From the NCBI GenBank assembly GCA_966250375.1, contig CBINHE010000003.1, positions 32,167 through 96,166 of the forward strand: a stretch of DNA of 64,000 nucleotides, read 5' to 3'. The position numbers were made by a program, and so were the translations under genes. How positions within the stretch are numbered: position 1 is the first letter of the stretch; every line of letters begins with the position of its first letter. The stretch comes from CAMLDH01 sp966250375 (GTDB lineage: Bacteria > Pseudomonadota > Gammaproteobacteria > Burkholderiales > Burkholderiaceae_D). The notes beneath the pieces were generated by a model. It was not told where the DNA came from. It did not search any database and saw nothing but the letters and a program-made list of their open reading frames with translations. This document shows positions 8,908 through 17,089 of this stretch, in pieces.

Positions 8908-10056
8908 ATGAATCTCGAAGCGCGCCTCGCACCGTATGCTGCGCACCCGGCGGCATCGCGAGGGCGCCGTTTCTCCGAACCGGCTCCTGCATCGCGCACC
9001 GAATTCCAGCGCGATCGCGATCGCATCATCCACTCGACCGCGTTTCGCCGGCTCGAATACAAGACGCAGGTGTTCGTCAATCACGAAGGCGATCTGTTTC
9101 GTACCCGCTTAACGCATAGCATCGAAGTCGCGCAAATCGCGCGCTCGATTGCGCGCAACTTGCGCGTGAATGAAGACCTGGTCGAGGCAATTTCGCTGGC
9201 ACACGATCTTGGCCATACGCCATTTGGCCATGCCGGTCAGGAAGCGCTCAATGCCTGCATGAAGGACTTCGGTGGTTTCGAGCACAATCTGCAAAGCCTG
9301 CGCGTCGTGGACGAGCTAGAGGAACACTATGGTGCGTTCGATGGCTTGAACCTGATGTTCGAAACGCGGGAGGGCATTCTGAAGCATTGCTCGCTTGCGA
9401 ATGCAAAAAAGTTCGGTGACATCGGCCTGCGTTTCATCGAAAAAAGGCAGCCGACGCTGGAGGCGCAACTGGCGAATCTGGCCGATGAAATCGCGTATAA
9501 CAATCACGACATCGATGATGGATTGCGCTCGGGTCTGCTGACGATTGCGCAATTGAATGAAGTCGATTTTTTTGCGCGCCATCACCGCGAAGTGGAATCG
9601 GTTTTTCCTAGCATTACCGGCCGTCGCGCGATTCATGAAACGATCCGGCGCATGATTAATGCATTGATTGTTGATCTGATCCACGCGTCCGAATTGCGGA
9701 TTCGAGACGCGCAAGTGAAGACGGTAGACGACGTTCGCAATGCGGATGCTCTGATTACCTTTTCCGATGCGATGCGTGCGGAGGCATTGTTGCTAAAGCG
9801 CTTCCTGCGCCAGAATTTGTATCAGCACTACCAAGTCAATCGCATGACCAGCAAGGCGCGTCGCATCATTACCGAATTGTTTGACGCCTTCATGAATGAA
9901 CCAGCACTGTTGTCGCCGGACTACCAAGTGGCCAGCGATGACGCGCGCCAAAAAGAGCAAATCCAGGCGCGCAAAGTTGCCGATTATATTGCTGGCATGA
10001 CCGATCGCTACGCAATGCGCGAGCATCGACGCCTGTTTGTGGTGGATGAAATTTGA
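8908..10056 (+). CDS. dgt: Deoxyguanosinetriphosphate triphosphohydrolase-like protein
   Basis: HD-superfamily hydrolase of the dGTPase type that cleaves dNTPs to deoxynucleoside and triphosphate. It is 382 aa from ATG 8908; an in-frame TTG at 8896 is less likely. The metal-binding residues are visible: His70 in RLTHSIEV, His99-Asp100 in AHDLGHTPFGHAG, and a later DEIAYNNHDIDDG motif carrying the final Asp. The C-terminal half (from about 240) is the helical dGTPase extension. It follows aroKB closely, as in many betaproteobacteria. The substrate is inferred from the family, not shown. Confidence 0.92.
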   Translation: MNLEARLAPYAAHPAASRGRRFSEPAPASRTEFQRDRDRIIHSTAFRRLEYKTQVFVNHEGDLFRTRLTHSIEVAQIARSIARNLRVNEDLVEAISLAHDLGHTPFGHAGQEALNACMKDFGGFEHNLQSLRVVDELEEHYGAFDGLNLMFETREGILKHCSLANAKKFGDIGLRFIEKRQPTLEAQLANLADEIAYNNHDIDDGLRSGLLTIAQLNEVDFFARHHREVESVFPSITGRRAIHETIRRMINALIVDLIHASELRIRDAQVKTVDDVRNADALITFSDAMRAEALLLKRFLRQNLYQHYQVNRMTSKARRIITELFDAFMNEPALLSPDYQVASDDARQKEQIQARKVADYIAGMTDRYAMREHRRLFVVDEI

Positions 10057-10454
10057 TCGACAAGATTGCATATATTCATCGCGGTTACATCTCCCCTCCA
10101 TTCCTCAGAATGAAACGACCGGGCCACCGTCATAAGTTGGGCCGTCGTGTACGCCATTACGCTATTTTTGACAGGGCAGGCGATCATGCCAAGGCGCGTG
10201 CTGCGTGGCGGCCAAAACCGGCATGGCAGTCGCTCGCCATCCGGTATGCAGAGCCCTGCAAAATCCGCTGGCGACAGCAGGTGGCTGCTGTGGCGCAACC
10301 GAATCAGCGCCTCTTCTTGCCAAAACAGTCTGTTTCCAGCTTGCAATCCCCATAACCACCGCCCGCGATGGCGGTTCAGTCCAACAGCGTTTATCTGCCG
10401 CAGCCATTGACCAACGCCGCTGGAGCGTCAGATAAACTCTATTCGTTAGCCTGC
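10057..10454. other. Gene-poor, cassette-like stretch after dgt
   Basis: Nearly 400 bases hold no recognisable protein. A perfect integron-type core heptamer GTTGGGC lies at 10136-10142 and an attC-like hairpin at 10379-10451, so 10137-10445 would be one ~309-base cassette. Short frames exist inside it (GTG 10147-10410 on plus; 10162-10407 on minus), but neither has a recognised motif or a clear ribosome site. I do not call them genes. Confidence 0.4.
10379..10451 (+). other. attC-like integron recombination site
   Basis: The parts appear in attC order. GTCCAAC (10379-10385) fits RYYYAAC. A stem arm GTTTATCTG (10389-10397) pairs perfectly with CAGATAAAC (10429-10437) and is extended by mismatched pairs. 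The final GTTAGCC (10445-10451) begins with the invariant GTT. The outer heptamers pair at five of seven positions. Total length is 73 bases, within the range of known attC sites. No integron integrase is in the window. Confidence 0.55.
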
Positions 10455-11165
10455 ATGAACCTACGTGCTCTTTCCGTCGCTACAATCGCCGCCCTCTCCG
10501 CAATCGGGGTTGTTTGCGTCACCTACATCCTTGCGTTTGGGGCGACGCGCTCCTCTGATCCTGCGATCTGGGGACAGTTTGGAGACTACTTCGGAGGAGT
10601 TCTCAATCCGTTGTTCGCCCTTGCTGCGTTCCTGTCTGCGCTCTGGTCCATTGGGGTGCAACAGCGGGAGGCCCGGGCAGCCGCAGAACAATTGGCTGCA
10701 CAGACAGAGATCGCACGGAAAGAGCTCGAGGCGTTGAGCTCGGAGCGGCTTGGTGAGGAGTTCCTGCACGTGATCCGAGATATCGACCAGCGGCTGTCGG
10801 ATCTACTTCAAACGGTCATTTCGCCTGCGGGAGTGCCTCAGACGGTCACGATCTCTCAGATGGTTGCGGAGGCTGATCGCCTCGCCACCCTCGGGGGGAG
10901 CTCTTCCGCTTTCACTCAGTTCCTGGACTACGCAAACTCGCCTGGGTCCGTTGTGGAGGCTCCTGTTCGGGAAATCAAGTACCTGGTGATCAAACTGAGA
11001 GAGTTCTTGGAGCACTACTCCAAGCACAGGGCGACAGGCTTTGCGCCCGTCCTCGTTTATTACGCTGACAAGGCGTACCAACTGATGAACATGCTGGAGG
11101 CCGTTGATGGAATGCCGCCTGATACTCGCAAGTTCTTTGCGACCGTCAGTGACCTGCACGGCTAA
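10455..11165 (+). CDS. Small two-TM protein with abortive-infection-like N-terminus (hypothetical)
   Basis: 236 aa from ATG 10455, directly after an attC-like site, as in integron cassettes. Membrane helices are at about residues 6-28 and 46-66. Between and within them is IWGQFGDYFGGVLNPLFALAAF, a pattern I associate with proteins annotated as putative phage abortive infection (AbiC-like). A charged coiled coil follows (about 68-100, EQLAAQTEIARKELEAL), then a soluble helical C-terminus. Codon and word use look unlike the neighbouring housekeeping genes. The family link is from memory of the motif and the defence role is inference; it could be any small membrane-anchored protein. Confidence 0.6.
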   Translation: MNLRALSVATIAALSAIGVVCVTYILAFGATRSSDPAIWGQFGDYFGGVLNPLFALAAFLSALWSIGVQQREARAAAEQLAAQTEIARKELEALSSERLGEEFLHVIRDIDQRLSDLLQTVISPAGVPQTVTISQMVAEADRLATLGGSSSAFTQFLDYANSPGSVVEAPVREIKYLVIKLREFLEHYSKHRATGFAPVLVYYADKAYQLMNMLEAVDGMPPDTRKFFATVSDLHG

Positions 11166-11180
11166 CGAGTAAGGTTAGAT
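11160..11180 (+). other. Possible degenerate attC remnant
   Basis: GGCTAAC (11160-11166) overlaps the stop region of the preceding gene and is the exact reverse complement of GTTAGCC at its 5' end (10445-10451), as expected for a cassette and its own attC. Only seven bases later comes GTTAGAT (11174-11180), a perfect GTTRRRY core. The usual central stem-loop is missing, so if this is an attC it has lost its middle. Confidence 0.35.
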
Positions 11181-11224
11181 CGTGCGAAGCCCAACGATTT
11201 ACTTACAAACACCTCTTCTTCAAT

Positions 11225-11273
11225 AAAAAACCTCCTCTCTCCGGTGTTCATCGGATGCAGAGGAGGTTTTTTT
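11225..11273. terminator. Bidirectional intrinsic terminator
   Basis: A-run plus CCTCCTCT (11225-11238) pairs with AGAGGAGG plus T-run (11259-11273). It can end both the plus-strand cassette-like gene and the minus-strand acyl-CoA hydrolase gene whose stop is at 11316. Confidence 0.85.
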
Positions 11274-11315
11274 AGCTGCGCTTCGTCGATAGCGATTAAG
11301 CGTTTGTTTCTATGT

Positions 11316-12404
11316 TTAGCGCAACGCCCGTAGCGGATGCACATAATCCGGCCAGGCCGGATCGAAAAAGCGCGCAATCATTTGCGGTGTGACATCATTC
11401 AATGTCGCCGGGTTCCAGCGTGGTGCGTTATCCTTGTCAACGACAACGGCGCGCACACCTTCCAAGATTTCACCGTGCTCGAAATTTCGGCGCACCATGG
11501 TGCGTTCCATGCGCAGGCAATCAGCGACATCAAGTTTCGCGCCGTGGTGGATTTGTTCCAGCGTCACGCACATCATGAGCGGTGAGCGTTTTTGCATCAC
11601 GGCCGAGATCTTTTGTGCGAACGGGCTGTCATCCTGTGCCAGCGATGCCGCAATCTGCTTTACGTCATCATGCGCAAAATGCCGGTCGATCTGACTGCGC
11701 TCGATCGCCAGCGCGCTGCCAGCAAGATCCACTTGATCCTGAAATTGTGCAGCGAAGCGGCGTATGGTCTCCCGATGATCGGTTTTCGTCGTCTCTAGCA
11801 GGGCCGCCAGTGCGGGCAATTGCGCGGACGGAACAAATATATCGGCCAGCCCCGCATAAAGTGCATCAGCTGCACCAATTACTTCACCTGTTACGCCAAG
11901 AAAGACGCCGAGACGGCCCGGTGCGCGCGACAAAAAATAGCTGCCGCCGACATCGGGGAAAAGTCCGATCTTCACTTCCGGCATCGCCATCTTTGTGCGC
12001 TCCGTGACGATGCGCAACTGGGATGACGGGCCGCTTTGCGCGATACCCATGCCGCCACCCATCACGATACCGTCCATCAATGCAATATAGGGCTTCGGAT
12101 AAAAATGCACGAGGTGGTTCAGTGCGTATTCTTCAGTGAAAAAATCTTCAATCAATGCGCTGCCACCCATGGGAGTGGCACGGCCCATATCGTAAAAAAA
12201 TCGAATGTCGCCACCCGCGCAAAAAGCTCTTTCGCTGGAGCTCTTGATAACCACTGCCTGAACGCCTGCATCGTTACGCCAGCTCATTAACGCTTGGGTA
12301 ATCGCGCGCACCATGTCGAGCGACAGCGAATTGAGTGCTTTCGGACGATCGAGCGTGAGAAAACCAATTCCATTCTTGATAGCGGTCTGGATGTATTCAG
12401 TCAT
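11316..12404 (-). CDS. 3-hydroxyisobutyryl-CoA hydrolase-type crotonase family protein
   Basis: Crotonase-fold enzyme of 362 aa, longer than ordinary enoyl-CoA hydratases (~260) and matching the 3-hydroxyisobutyryl-CoA hydrolase branch (valine degradation). Visible features are FLTLDRPKALNSLSLDMV, the oxyanion-hole segments AFCAGGDIRFFYDMG and DGIVMGGGMGIAQSG, the family-specific MPEVKIGLFPDVGGSYFLSR, and a C-terminal extension with SPLMMCVTLEQI. It has terminators on both sides and is probably transcribed alone. A hydratase function cannot be excluded from sequence alone. Confidence 0.87.
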   Translation of the reverse strand: MTEYIQTAIKNGIGFLTLDRPKALNSLSLDMVRAITQALMSWRNDAGVQAVVIKSSSERAFCAGGDIRFFYDMGRATPMGGSALIEDFFTEEYALNHLVHFYPKPYIALMDGIVMGGGMGIAQSGPSSQLRIVTERTKMAMPEVKIGLFPDVGGSYFLSRAPGRLGVFLGVTGEVIGAADALYAGLADIFVPSAQLPALAALLETTKTDHRETIRRFAAQFQDQVDLAGSALAIERSQIDRHFAHDDVKQIAASLAQDDSPFAQKISAVMQKRSPLMMCVTLEQIHHGAKLDVADCLRMERTMVRRNFEHGEILEGVRAVVVDKDNAPRWNPATLNDVTPQMIARFFDPAWPDYVHPLRALR

Positions 12405-12503
12405 GGCTGCAAATTTGGTGGAAGAAATACATCCATTTTATCGGCTAATGGCACATCGGCTTGGCGCGCCGCTTTGGTTGGTGCAGAAAACGGGGAGGGG
12501 AAT

Positions 12504-12534
12504 AAAAAAGGGTGCATCGAATGCACCCTTTTTT
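12504..12534. terminator. Intrinsic terminator after hpf
   Basis: Perfect stem GGGTGCAT / ATGCACCC flanked by A6 and T6 runs, so it can work in both directions. It lies just beyond the 3' end of hpf (12570) and isolates the kdsD-to-hpf gene string from the next minus-strand gene. Confidence 0.85.
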
Positions 12535-12569
12535 ATTTTTACCGAGTTGCTCGGCACACGTACACTGAC

Positions 12570-12923
12570 CTATGAAGCGGTGGAGTCCGCAGGTTCAGGC
12601 AGGTGTTTTATTGCTTCGTGCTGGTGGTCTTGCATCTTCGTTTTGTATTTGATGACCTGTCGGTCCAGCTTGTCGATCAACATGTCGATGGCTGCATACA
12701 AGTCATGCGCGATGCTTTCCACATGAATATCCTTGCCTCGCAACCGCAAGTTGATTTCGGCTTTTTGCCTTTTCTCTTTTTCCGGGAGGTTATCGACGGT
12801 CAGGATAACTGCAATATCAATGACATGATCGAAGTGACGCTTGATGCGCTCCAGCTTGTTCTGTACGTGTTCACGAATGGCCGGTGTCAACTCGAGGTGA
12901 TGTCCACTGATTGTGAGATTCAT
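12570..12923 (-). CDS. hpf: Ribosome hibernation promoting factor (sigma-54 modulation protein)
   Basis: Short-form HPF/YhbH of 117 aa that binds the 30S decoding region and helps form inactive ribosomes in slow growth. The N-terminus MNLTISGHHLELTPAIREHVQNKL, the middle basic INLRLRGKDIHVE and DLYAAIDMLIDKLDRQVIKYK are typical. There is no long-form C-terminal dimerisation domain. It lies 92 bases downstream of rpoN, the common location in proteobacteria. The ptsN gene that often follows is absent; a terminator comes next. Confidence 0.95.
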   Translation of the reverse strand: MNLTISGHHLELTPAIREHVQNKLERIKRHFDHVIDIAVILTVDNLPEKEKRQKAEINLRLRGKDIHVESIAHDLYAAIDMLIDKLDRQVIKYKTKMQDHQHEAIKHLPEPADSTAS

Positions 12924-13015
12924 ACAGCACTCCTATAAATGGTGTTACTGGAGGTTCACAACGTATTTGGTAGATGCGACATGTGTGAACACAGCAACAA
13001 ATAACACTACAAAAA

Positions 13016-14494
13016 CTACAAGGACTTGCGCAGATTCACGGGGGGAATTTTGAGGGCCTCACGGTACTTCGCAACTGTGCGTCGTGCCACCACCATGCCT
13101 TGTTCCCCCAGCATGTCTGCTATCTTGCTGTCAGAGAATGGGTTCTTGGGGTCTTCAGCTCCTATCAATTGTTTAATCAGAGCCCGTATCGCCGTTGATG
13201 ACGCTTCACCTCCTGCTTCTGTGGCGACATGGCTACCGAAAAAGTACTTCAGTTCAAACATTCCATGCGGGGTCAGCATGTATTTCTGGGTTGTAACACG
13301 AGAAATAGTGCTCTCGTGTAAACCTAGTGTATCAGCTATTTCACGTAAGACAAGAGGGCGCATCGCGACTGCACCATGCGAAAAAAAGTTGCGTTGCCGG
13401 TCGACAATTGCTTGCGCGACGCGCAAGATCGTATCGAAGCGCTGCCGCATGTTTTTAATCAGCCATTTTGCCTCCTGCAGCTGGGAAGTAAGCGACCCCT
13501 CACCTTTGCTTTGCTTGAGGATATTAGCGTACAAGGCATTGACGCGCAGGCGTGGCATCACATCGTGATTGAGTAGCACTTGCCAGCCTGATTTTGTTCT
13601 TTTTACAATGACATCGGGCACCACATAATCGGATGCATCGGCGGCGAATGCGGCGCCGGGATGCGGATTGCATTGCTTGATGACGGTCTGCGCCTCGCGC
13701 AAGTCTTCATCGTCGCAATCCAGCGCTTTTTTCAGTTTGTTGAAGTCGCGTTGTGCAAATAGGGCGAGATGCTTCTCGACGATCGCCAGTGCTCGCCGGC
13801 GCGTGACCATCGGCACAGAGGAGATGCGTTTGATTTGCAGGGCCAGGCATTCGGATGCGTTGCGCGCGCCGACACCGGCCGGGTCAAAACTCTGCAGCAT
13901 CTTGAGTGCGATTGATAACTCGTCCAGTCCAATTTCGAGTTCCGGCGGCATTCGCGCATGGATTTCTTCCAGCGGCTCTTCCAAATAGCCGTTGTCGTTC
14001 AATGCATCAATGATCAGTTCCATCAATGCGCGGTCCCGATGTTCATGCACAGTAACGCGCATTTGCTCCAGCAGATGTTCGCGTAGTGTCGTTTCATGCG
14101 CTTCGAGCTGCGGCCGGGCATCGTCATCTTCGGGCGCTTTCGACGTACGCGCGACATCATCGAAGCTCCAGTCGGATTCGCCATTGGCAGAGGCATCCGC
14201 GCCTTCCGCGCCCTCGAAGGACGCGTCCGCATCGGCCGGCGCGGATTCGTTGTCGCCACTTGAGCTCTCGGTCGTCGATGCAGTCGTGCCGCTGCTGATT
14301 GCGCCATCGGCCAGCAGGCGCACCGAATGATCGAGCGGATCGTCGGTGCGTTCCAATAGCGGATTGTCGGCCAGGATTTGCTCCAACTCCTGATGCAGTT
14401 CAAGCGTTGACAACTGCAGCAATCGGATTGATTGCTGCAGTTGCGGTGTAAGCGCAAGATGCTGCGAAACCCTGAGTTGGAGAGATTGCTTCAT
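13016..14494 (-). CDS. rpoN: RNA polymerase sigma-54 factor RpoN
   Basis: Alternative sigma factor for -24/-12 promoters needing AAA+ activators. 492 aa from ATG 14494 (MKQSLQLRVSQHLALTPQ); the frame stays open upstream, but the family begins exactly here. Region I (1-50) is Gln/Leu-rich with QLQQSIRLLQLSTLELHQELE. An acidic region II spans about 65-150. The core-binding region follows, and the C-terminus has the DNA-binding HTH and the RpoN box (ARRTVAKYRE) before LKIPPVNLRKSL. It starts 16 bases after lptB. Confidence 0.97.
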   Translation of the reverse strand: MKQSLQLRVSQHLALTPQLQQSIRLLQLSTLELHQELEQILADNPLLERTDDPLDHSVRLLADGAISSGTTASTTESSSGDNESAPADADASFEGAEGADASANGESDWSFDDVARTSKAPEDDDARPQLEAHETTLREHLLEQMRVTVHEHRDRALMELIIDALNDNGYLEEPLEEIHARMPPELEIGLDELSIALKMLQSFDPAGVGARNASECLALQIKRISSVPMVTRRRALAIVEKHLALFAQRDFNKLKKALDCDDEDLREAQTVIKQCNPHPGAAFAADASDYVVPDVIVKRTKSGWQVLLNHDVMPRLRVNALYANILKQSKGEGSLTSQLQEAKWLIKNMRQRFDTILRVAQAIVDRQRNFFSHGAVAMRPLVLREIADTLGLHESTISRVTTQKYMLTPHGMFELKYFFGSHVATEAGGEASSTAIRALIKQLIGAEDPKNPFSDSKIADMLGEQGMVVARRTVAKYREALKIPPVNLRKSL

Positions 14495-14510
14495 ATTTTC
14501 TTTGCTTCCG

Positions 14511-15251
14511 CTACATCCGGAAATGTTCGCCCAAATATACGCGACGCACTGATTCGTTGGCGATGATATCGTCCGGTCGGCCGCTGGCCAGTACGGCGCC
14601 CTGGTTGATGATGTACGCGCGGTCGCAAATGCCCAGCGTTTCGCGCACATTGTGGTCTGTAATCAGTACGCCGATGCCCCGCTCTTTCAGGAAGCGCACG
14701 ATACGCTGAATTTCGATTACGGCAATCGGGTCGACGCCTGCGAACGGCTCATCCAGCAACACGAAGCGTGGATTCGTCGCTAATGCACGCGCGATTTCAA
14801 CGCGTCGCCGTTCGCCGCCCGACAGGGACAGCGCTTGGTTTTCGCGCAATTTTTCGATTTGCAATTCAGATAGCAAGGTGTTGAGGCGCTTGTCGATCTG
14901 CGCGCGCGATAGCGGCTTGTCATTTTCTTTTTGCAATTCCAGTACCGCGCGAATATTGTCCTCAACCGTCAACTTGCGAAATACCGACGCTTCCTGCGGG
15001 AGATACGACAATCCCAACACCGCGCGACGGTGGATCGGCAAGCGCGAAATATCGGTGCCTTCAAGATTGATCTCACCTGCGTCCGATGGCACTAGGCCGA
15101 CAATCATGTAAAACGATGTGGTCTTGCCGGCACCGTTCGGGCCCAACAATCCGACCACTTCACCGCTTTCGACTTGCAACGATACGTCACGTACCACCTG
15201 GCGCGCACCGTAGCTCTTTTGCAGACCCTGCACAATCAGCGTACTGGCCAT
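14511..15251 (-). CDS. lptB: LPS export ABC transporter ATP-binding protein LptB
   Basis: Cytoplasmic ATPase that powers LptFG extraction of LPS from the inner membrane. 246 aa with Walker A GPNGAGKTT, Q-loop region SYLPQEASVFRKLTVEDNI, signature LSGGERRRVEIARAL, Walker B FVLLDEPFAGVDP and the switch His in LITDHNVRETL. The stop of lptA and the start of lptB share one base. lptF and lptG are not in this window. Confidence 0.97.
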   Translation of the reverse strand: MASTLIVQGLQKSYGARQVVRDVSLQVESGEVVGLLGPNGAGKTTSFYMIVGLVPSDAGEINLEGTDISRLPIHRRAVLGLSYLPQEASVFRKLTVEDNIRAVLELQKENDKPLSRAQIDKRLNTLLSELQIEKLRENQALSLSGGERRRVEIARALATNPRFVLLDEPFAGVDPIAVIEIQRIVRFLKERGIGVLITDHNVRETLGICDRAYIINQGAVLASGRPDDIIANESVRRVYLGEHFRM

Positions 15252-15790
15252 TACTTTCCCTTCTGGTCAGTATGCGGCTGGATCACCGCCTTGACACGTC
15301 CGCCACCAGGTTTTCCTGCGCCGTTTACTGAAATAAATTCAGTCCGGCTGTCATAAGAAATGAATTCTCCTTCCACTTCGTCAGTCGGCTTCGTGCCGTC
15401 CAGTCGACGTATTTTTGCCTTCGAAAAAAGTTTCACAAGCTCTGCCTTGCCGTCGTACTCAATGCGTTCCGCTTGTCCTTCGAACCATAAGTCGGGACCG
15501 CCATCGCGCTTTTGGCGGAACGTTGCCAATGCATCTGATCCCGCATATAAGGTGGCGAATTGAAAGCCGGCTGAATCCTGCGTAACGACGACCTTGTTTG
15601 CTTTCATGATCAAGGAGCCGCGTGTCAGAATCACGTTGCCGCTAAAGGTGTTAATTTGTTTGACATCGTCGTAAGCCATCTGATCCGCTTCGACGTTGGT
15701 CGGTTTCTCGGTGTCCGCTTTCTCAGCATGCACGATGCCTATCGCCGCTATATTGAGCGCAAGCAGAAGTAATAAAAAAATTCGTTTCAT
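15251..15790 (-). CDS. lptA: LPS transport periplasmic bridge protein LptA
   Basis: Periplasmic OstA-type beta-jellyroll protein that passes LPS from LptC to LptD. 179 aa with a Sec signal peptide ending near VHA (about residue 22). PTNVEADQMAYDDVKQINTFSGNVILTRGSL is the OstA N-terminal signature. It lies between lptC and lptB. A 163-base gap upstream separates it from lptC and may hold an extra promoter. Confidence 0.95.
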   Translation of the reverse strand: MKRIFLLLLLALNIAAIGIVHAEKADTEKPTNVEADQMAYDDVKQINTFSGNVILTRGSLIMKANKVVVTQDSAGFQFATLYAGSDALATFRQKRDGGPDLWFEGQAERIEYDGKAELVKLFSKAKIRRLDGTKPTDEVEGEFISYDSRTEFISVNGAGKPGGGRVKAVIQPHTDQKGK

Positions 15791-15953
15791 TGCAATTTTC
15801 TGGGTAGTTGGAGGCAGAGTAGGGCAGTGTCCAGACTGCGCTCTTTTTAAAGTGTTGAAGACAAAGTAATGCGGCTAACTTCGCAAACTCTGCTCGCCAT
15901 TAAACAATTCCGTATTATTAAAATAAGGATGCAGTTCACGCTCATGATCGGGA

Positions 15954-16547
15954 TCAACGCAGCAATGGGGGATACGTTCCGCGGACATTGTTCGACAAAC
16001 GAAATTCACGAGTTGCATTGTTTGCGAACATGCCCGTGCCGCTCAGTCTGACACTACCATAGGTAATATCAACCGCCTTGTCCGTTTGCATGACATCGAC
16101 GTTCGGCAATATCAACAGGTAGTCGGAAACGAGGCGGAAATGGTCACTCGTGCCGACTGCGGGGCGGTCCATTTGCACGTTGCGGTACATGTGAATCTTG
16201 TCGCCGGCATGATCGACAATGGCACGTTCGGCACGCATTGTCATCGGTGACTGGTCTTTGTCCAGATTGTTCATCACCGGTTGCTGGATTTCGAAAGAAT
16301 CATTCTCGGGATAGTGGACAAGCTTCGTTCCGGAAATGTTGTAGCGTGCATGCCCGGTCTTGGACATCCTGACGAAATTGAATTTTTCGATGATGTAATC
16401 CGGTTCGTCCTTGGGTATTTCAGAGAAGGTTTCATTGCTGTTTCGGCGCAGCACTTCCAGCATCCAGAAACTGCCTAGCGCAAGCGCAGCCAATAGCGAG
16501 AGAACCACACCCAAACGGACACGGTTAGACGGTGGCCCTTTGTTCAT
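15954..16547 (-). CDS. lptC: LPS export protein LptC
   Basis: Bitopic inner-membrane protein with a periplasmic jellyroll that receives LPS from LptBFG. 197 aa from ATG 16547 (MNKGPPSNRVRLGVVLSLLA), with one membrane span at about 12-31. The frame remains open much further upstream, but that part lies inside kdsC and is Arg-rich out-of-frame sequence, so the inner ATG is chosen. It overlaps the kdsC stop by four bases. The C-terminal half holds MRAERAIVDHAGDKIHMYRN, typical of LptC. Confidence 0.92.
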   Translation of the reverse strand: MNKGPPSNRVRLGVVLSLLAALALGSFWMLEVLRRNSNETFSEIPKDEPDYIIEKFNFVRMSKTGHARYNISGTKLVHYPENDSFEIQQPVMNNLDKDQSPMTMRAERAIVDHAGDKIHMYRNVQMDRPAVGTSDHFRLVSDYLLILPNVDVMQTDKAVDITYGSVRLSGTGMFANNATREFRLSNNVRGTYPPLLR

Positions 16548-17089
16548 GCCAGATACGGCGCAAGTGCCGCCTCGTAGTTTTGTTGCGCACGTAAAATGAG
16601 GTCGCAAATTTCGCGCGCCGCGCCGTGTCCGCCAGCTGCATGCGTCACATAATGCACGCGCGCTCGCACCTCGGGATGGCCGTTGGGCACGCTGGCCGCG
16701 AAACCGACGCGGGAAAGAATCGGTAAATCGATGACGTCGTCGCCGACGAAGCCGCATGAGTCCATGCCGATACCGCATTGCGCCAGTAGTTGTTCGAATG
16801 CGATGCGCTTGTCATGTACGCCTTGATGCACATGCGCGATGCCCAAGTCGGCCGCGCGGCGCGCCACAATGGGGGACTGCCGCGCACTGATGATCGCGGT
16901 CACGACGCCGGAGTGCTGCAACATTTTGATGCCATGGCCATCAAGTACGTTGAAGGTCTTGATCACTTCGCCTTCCGCTCCGAAATGCAGGCTGCCATCC
17001 GTGAGGATCCCGTCCACATCGAAAATCATCAGCCGGACTTGCGCAGCCCGGGTCGCCGCTTCTGCAGCAGCATTGTCGTCGATGGCCAT
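16544..17089 (-). CDS. kdsC: 3-deoxy-D-manno-octulosonate-8-phosphate phosphatase KdsC
   Basis: HAD-superfamily phosphatase that releases Kdo from Kdo-8-phosphate for the LPS inner core. 181 aa. The catalytic motif DVDGILTDG is near residue 24, followed by the tight LDGHGIKML, SARQSPIV (motif II Ser region) and GFVGDDVIDLPIL (motif III Asp pair). It shares the A of the kdsD stop (TAATG), indicating coupling. Confidence 0.96.
   Translation of the reverse strand: MAIDDNAAAEAATRAAQVRLMIFDVDGILTDGSLHFGAEGEVIKTFNVLDGHGIKMLQHSGVVTAIISARQSPIVARRAADLGIAHVHQGVHDKRIAFEQLLAQCGIGMDSCGFVGDDVIDLPILSRVGFAASVPNGHPEVRARVHYVTHAAGGHGAAREICDLILRAQQNYEAALAPYLA

Noticed and set aside
10162..10407. 81-codon minus-strand frame in the cassette-like stretch
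   Set aside because: No recognisable motif, no ribosome site, and it reads through the attC-like stem.
14495..14650. Upstream extension of the rpoN frame
   Set aside because: Lies inside lptB and precedes the universally conserved RpoN N-terminus.
16548..16778. Upstream extension of the lptC frame
   Set aside because: Arg/Cys-rich out-of-frame reading of kdsC; LptC begins at MNKGPPSNRV with its membrane helix.
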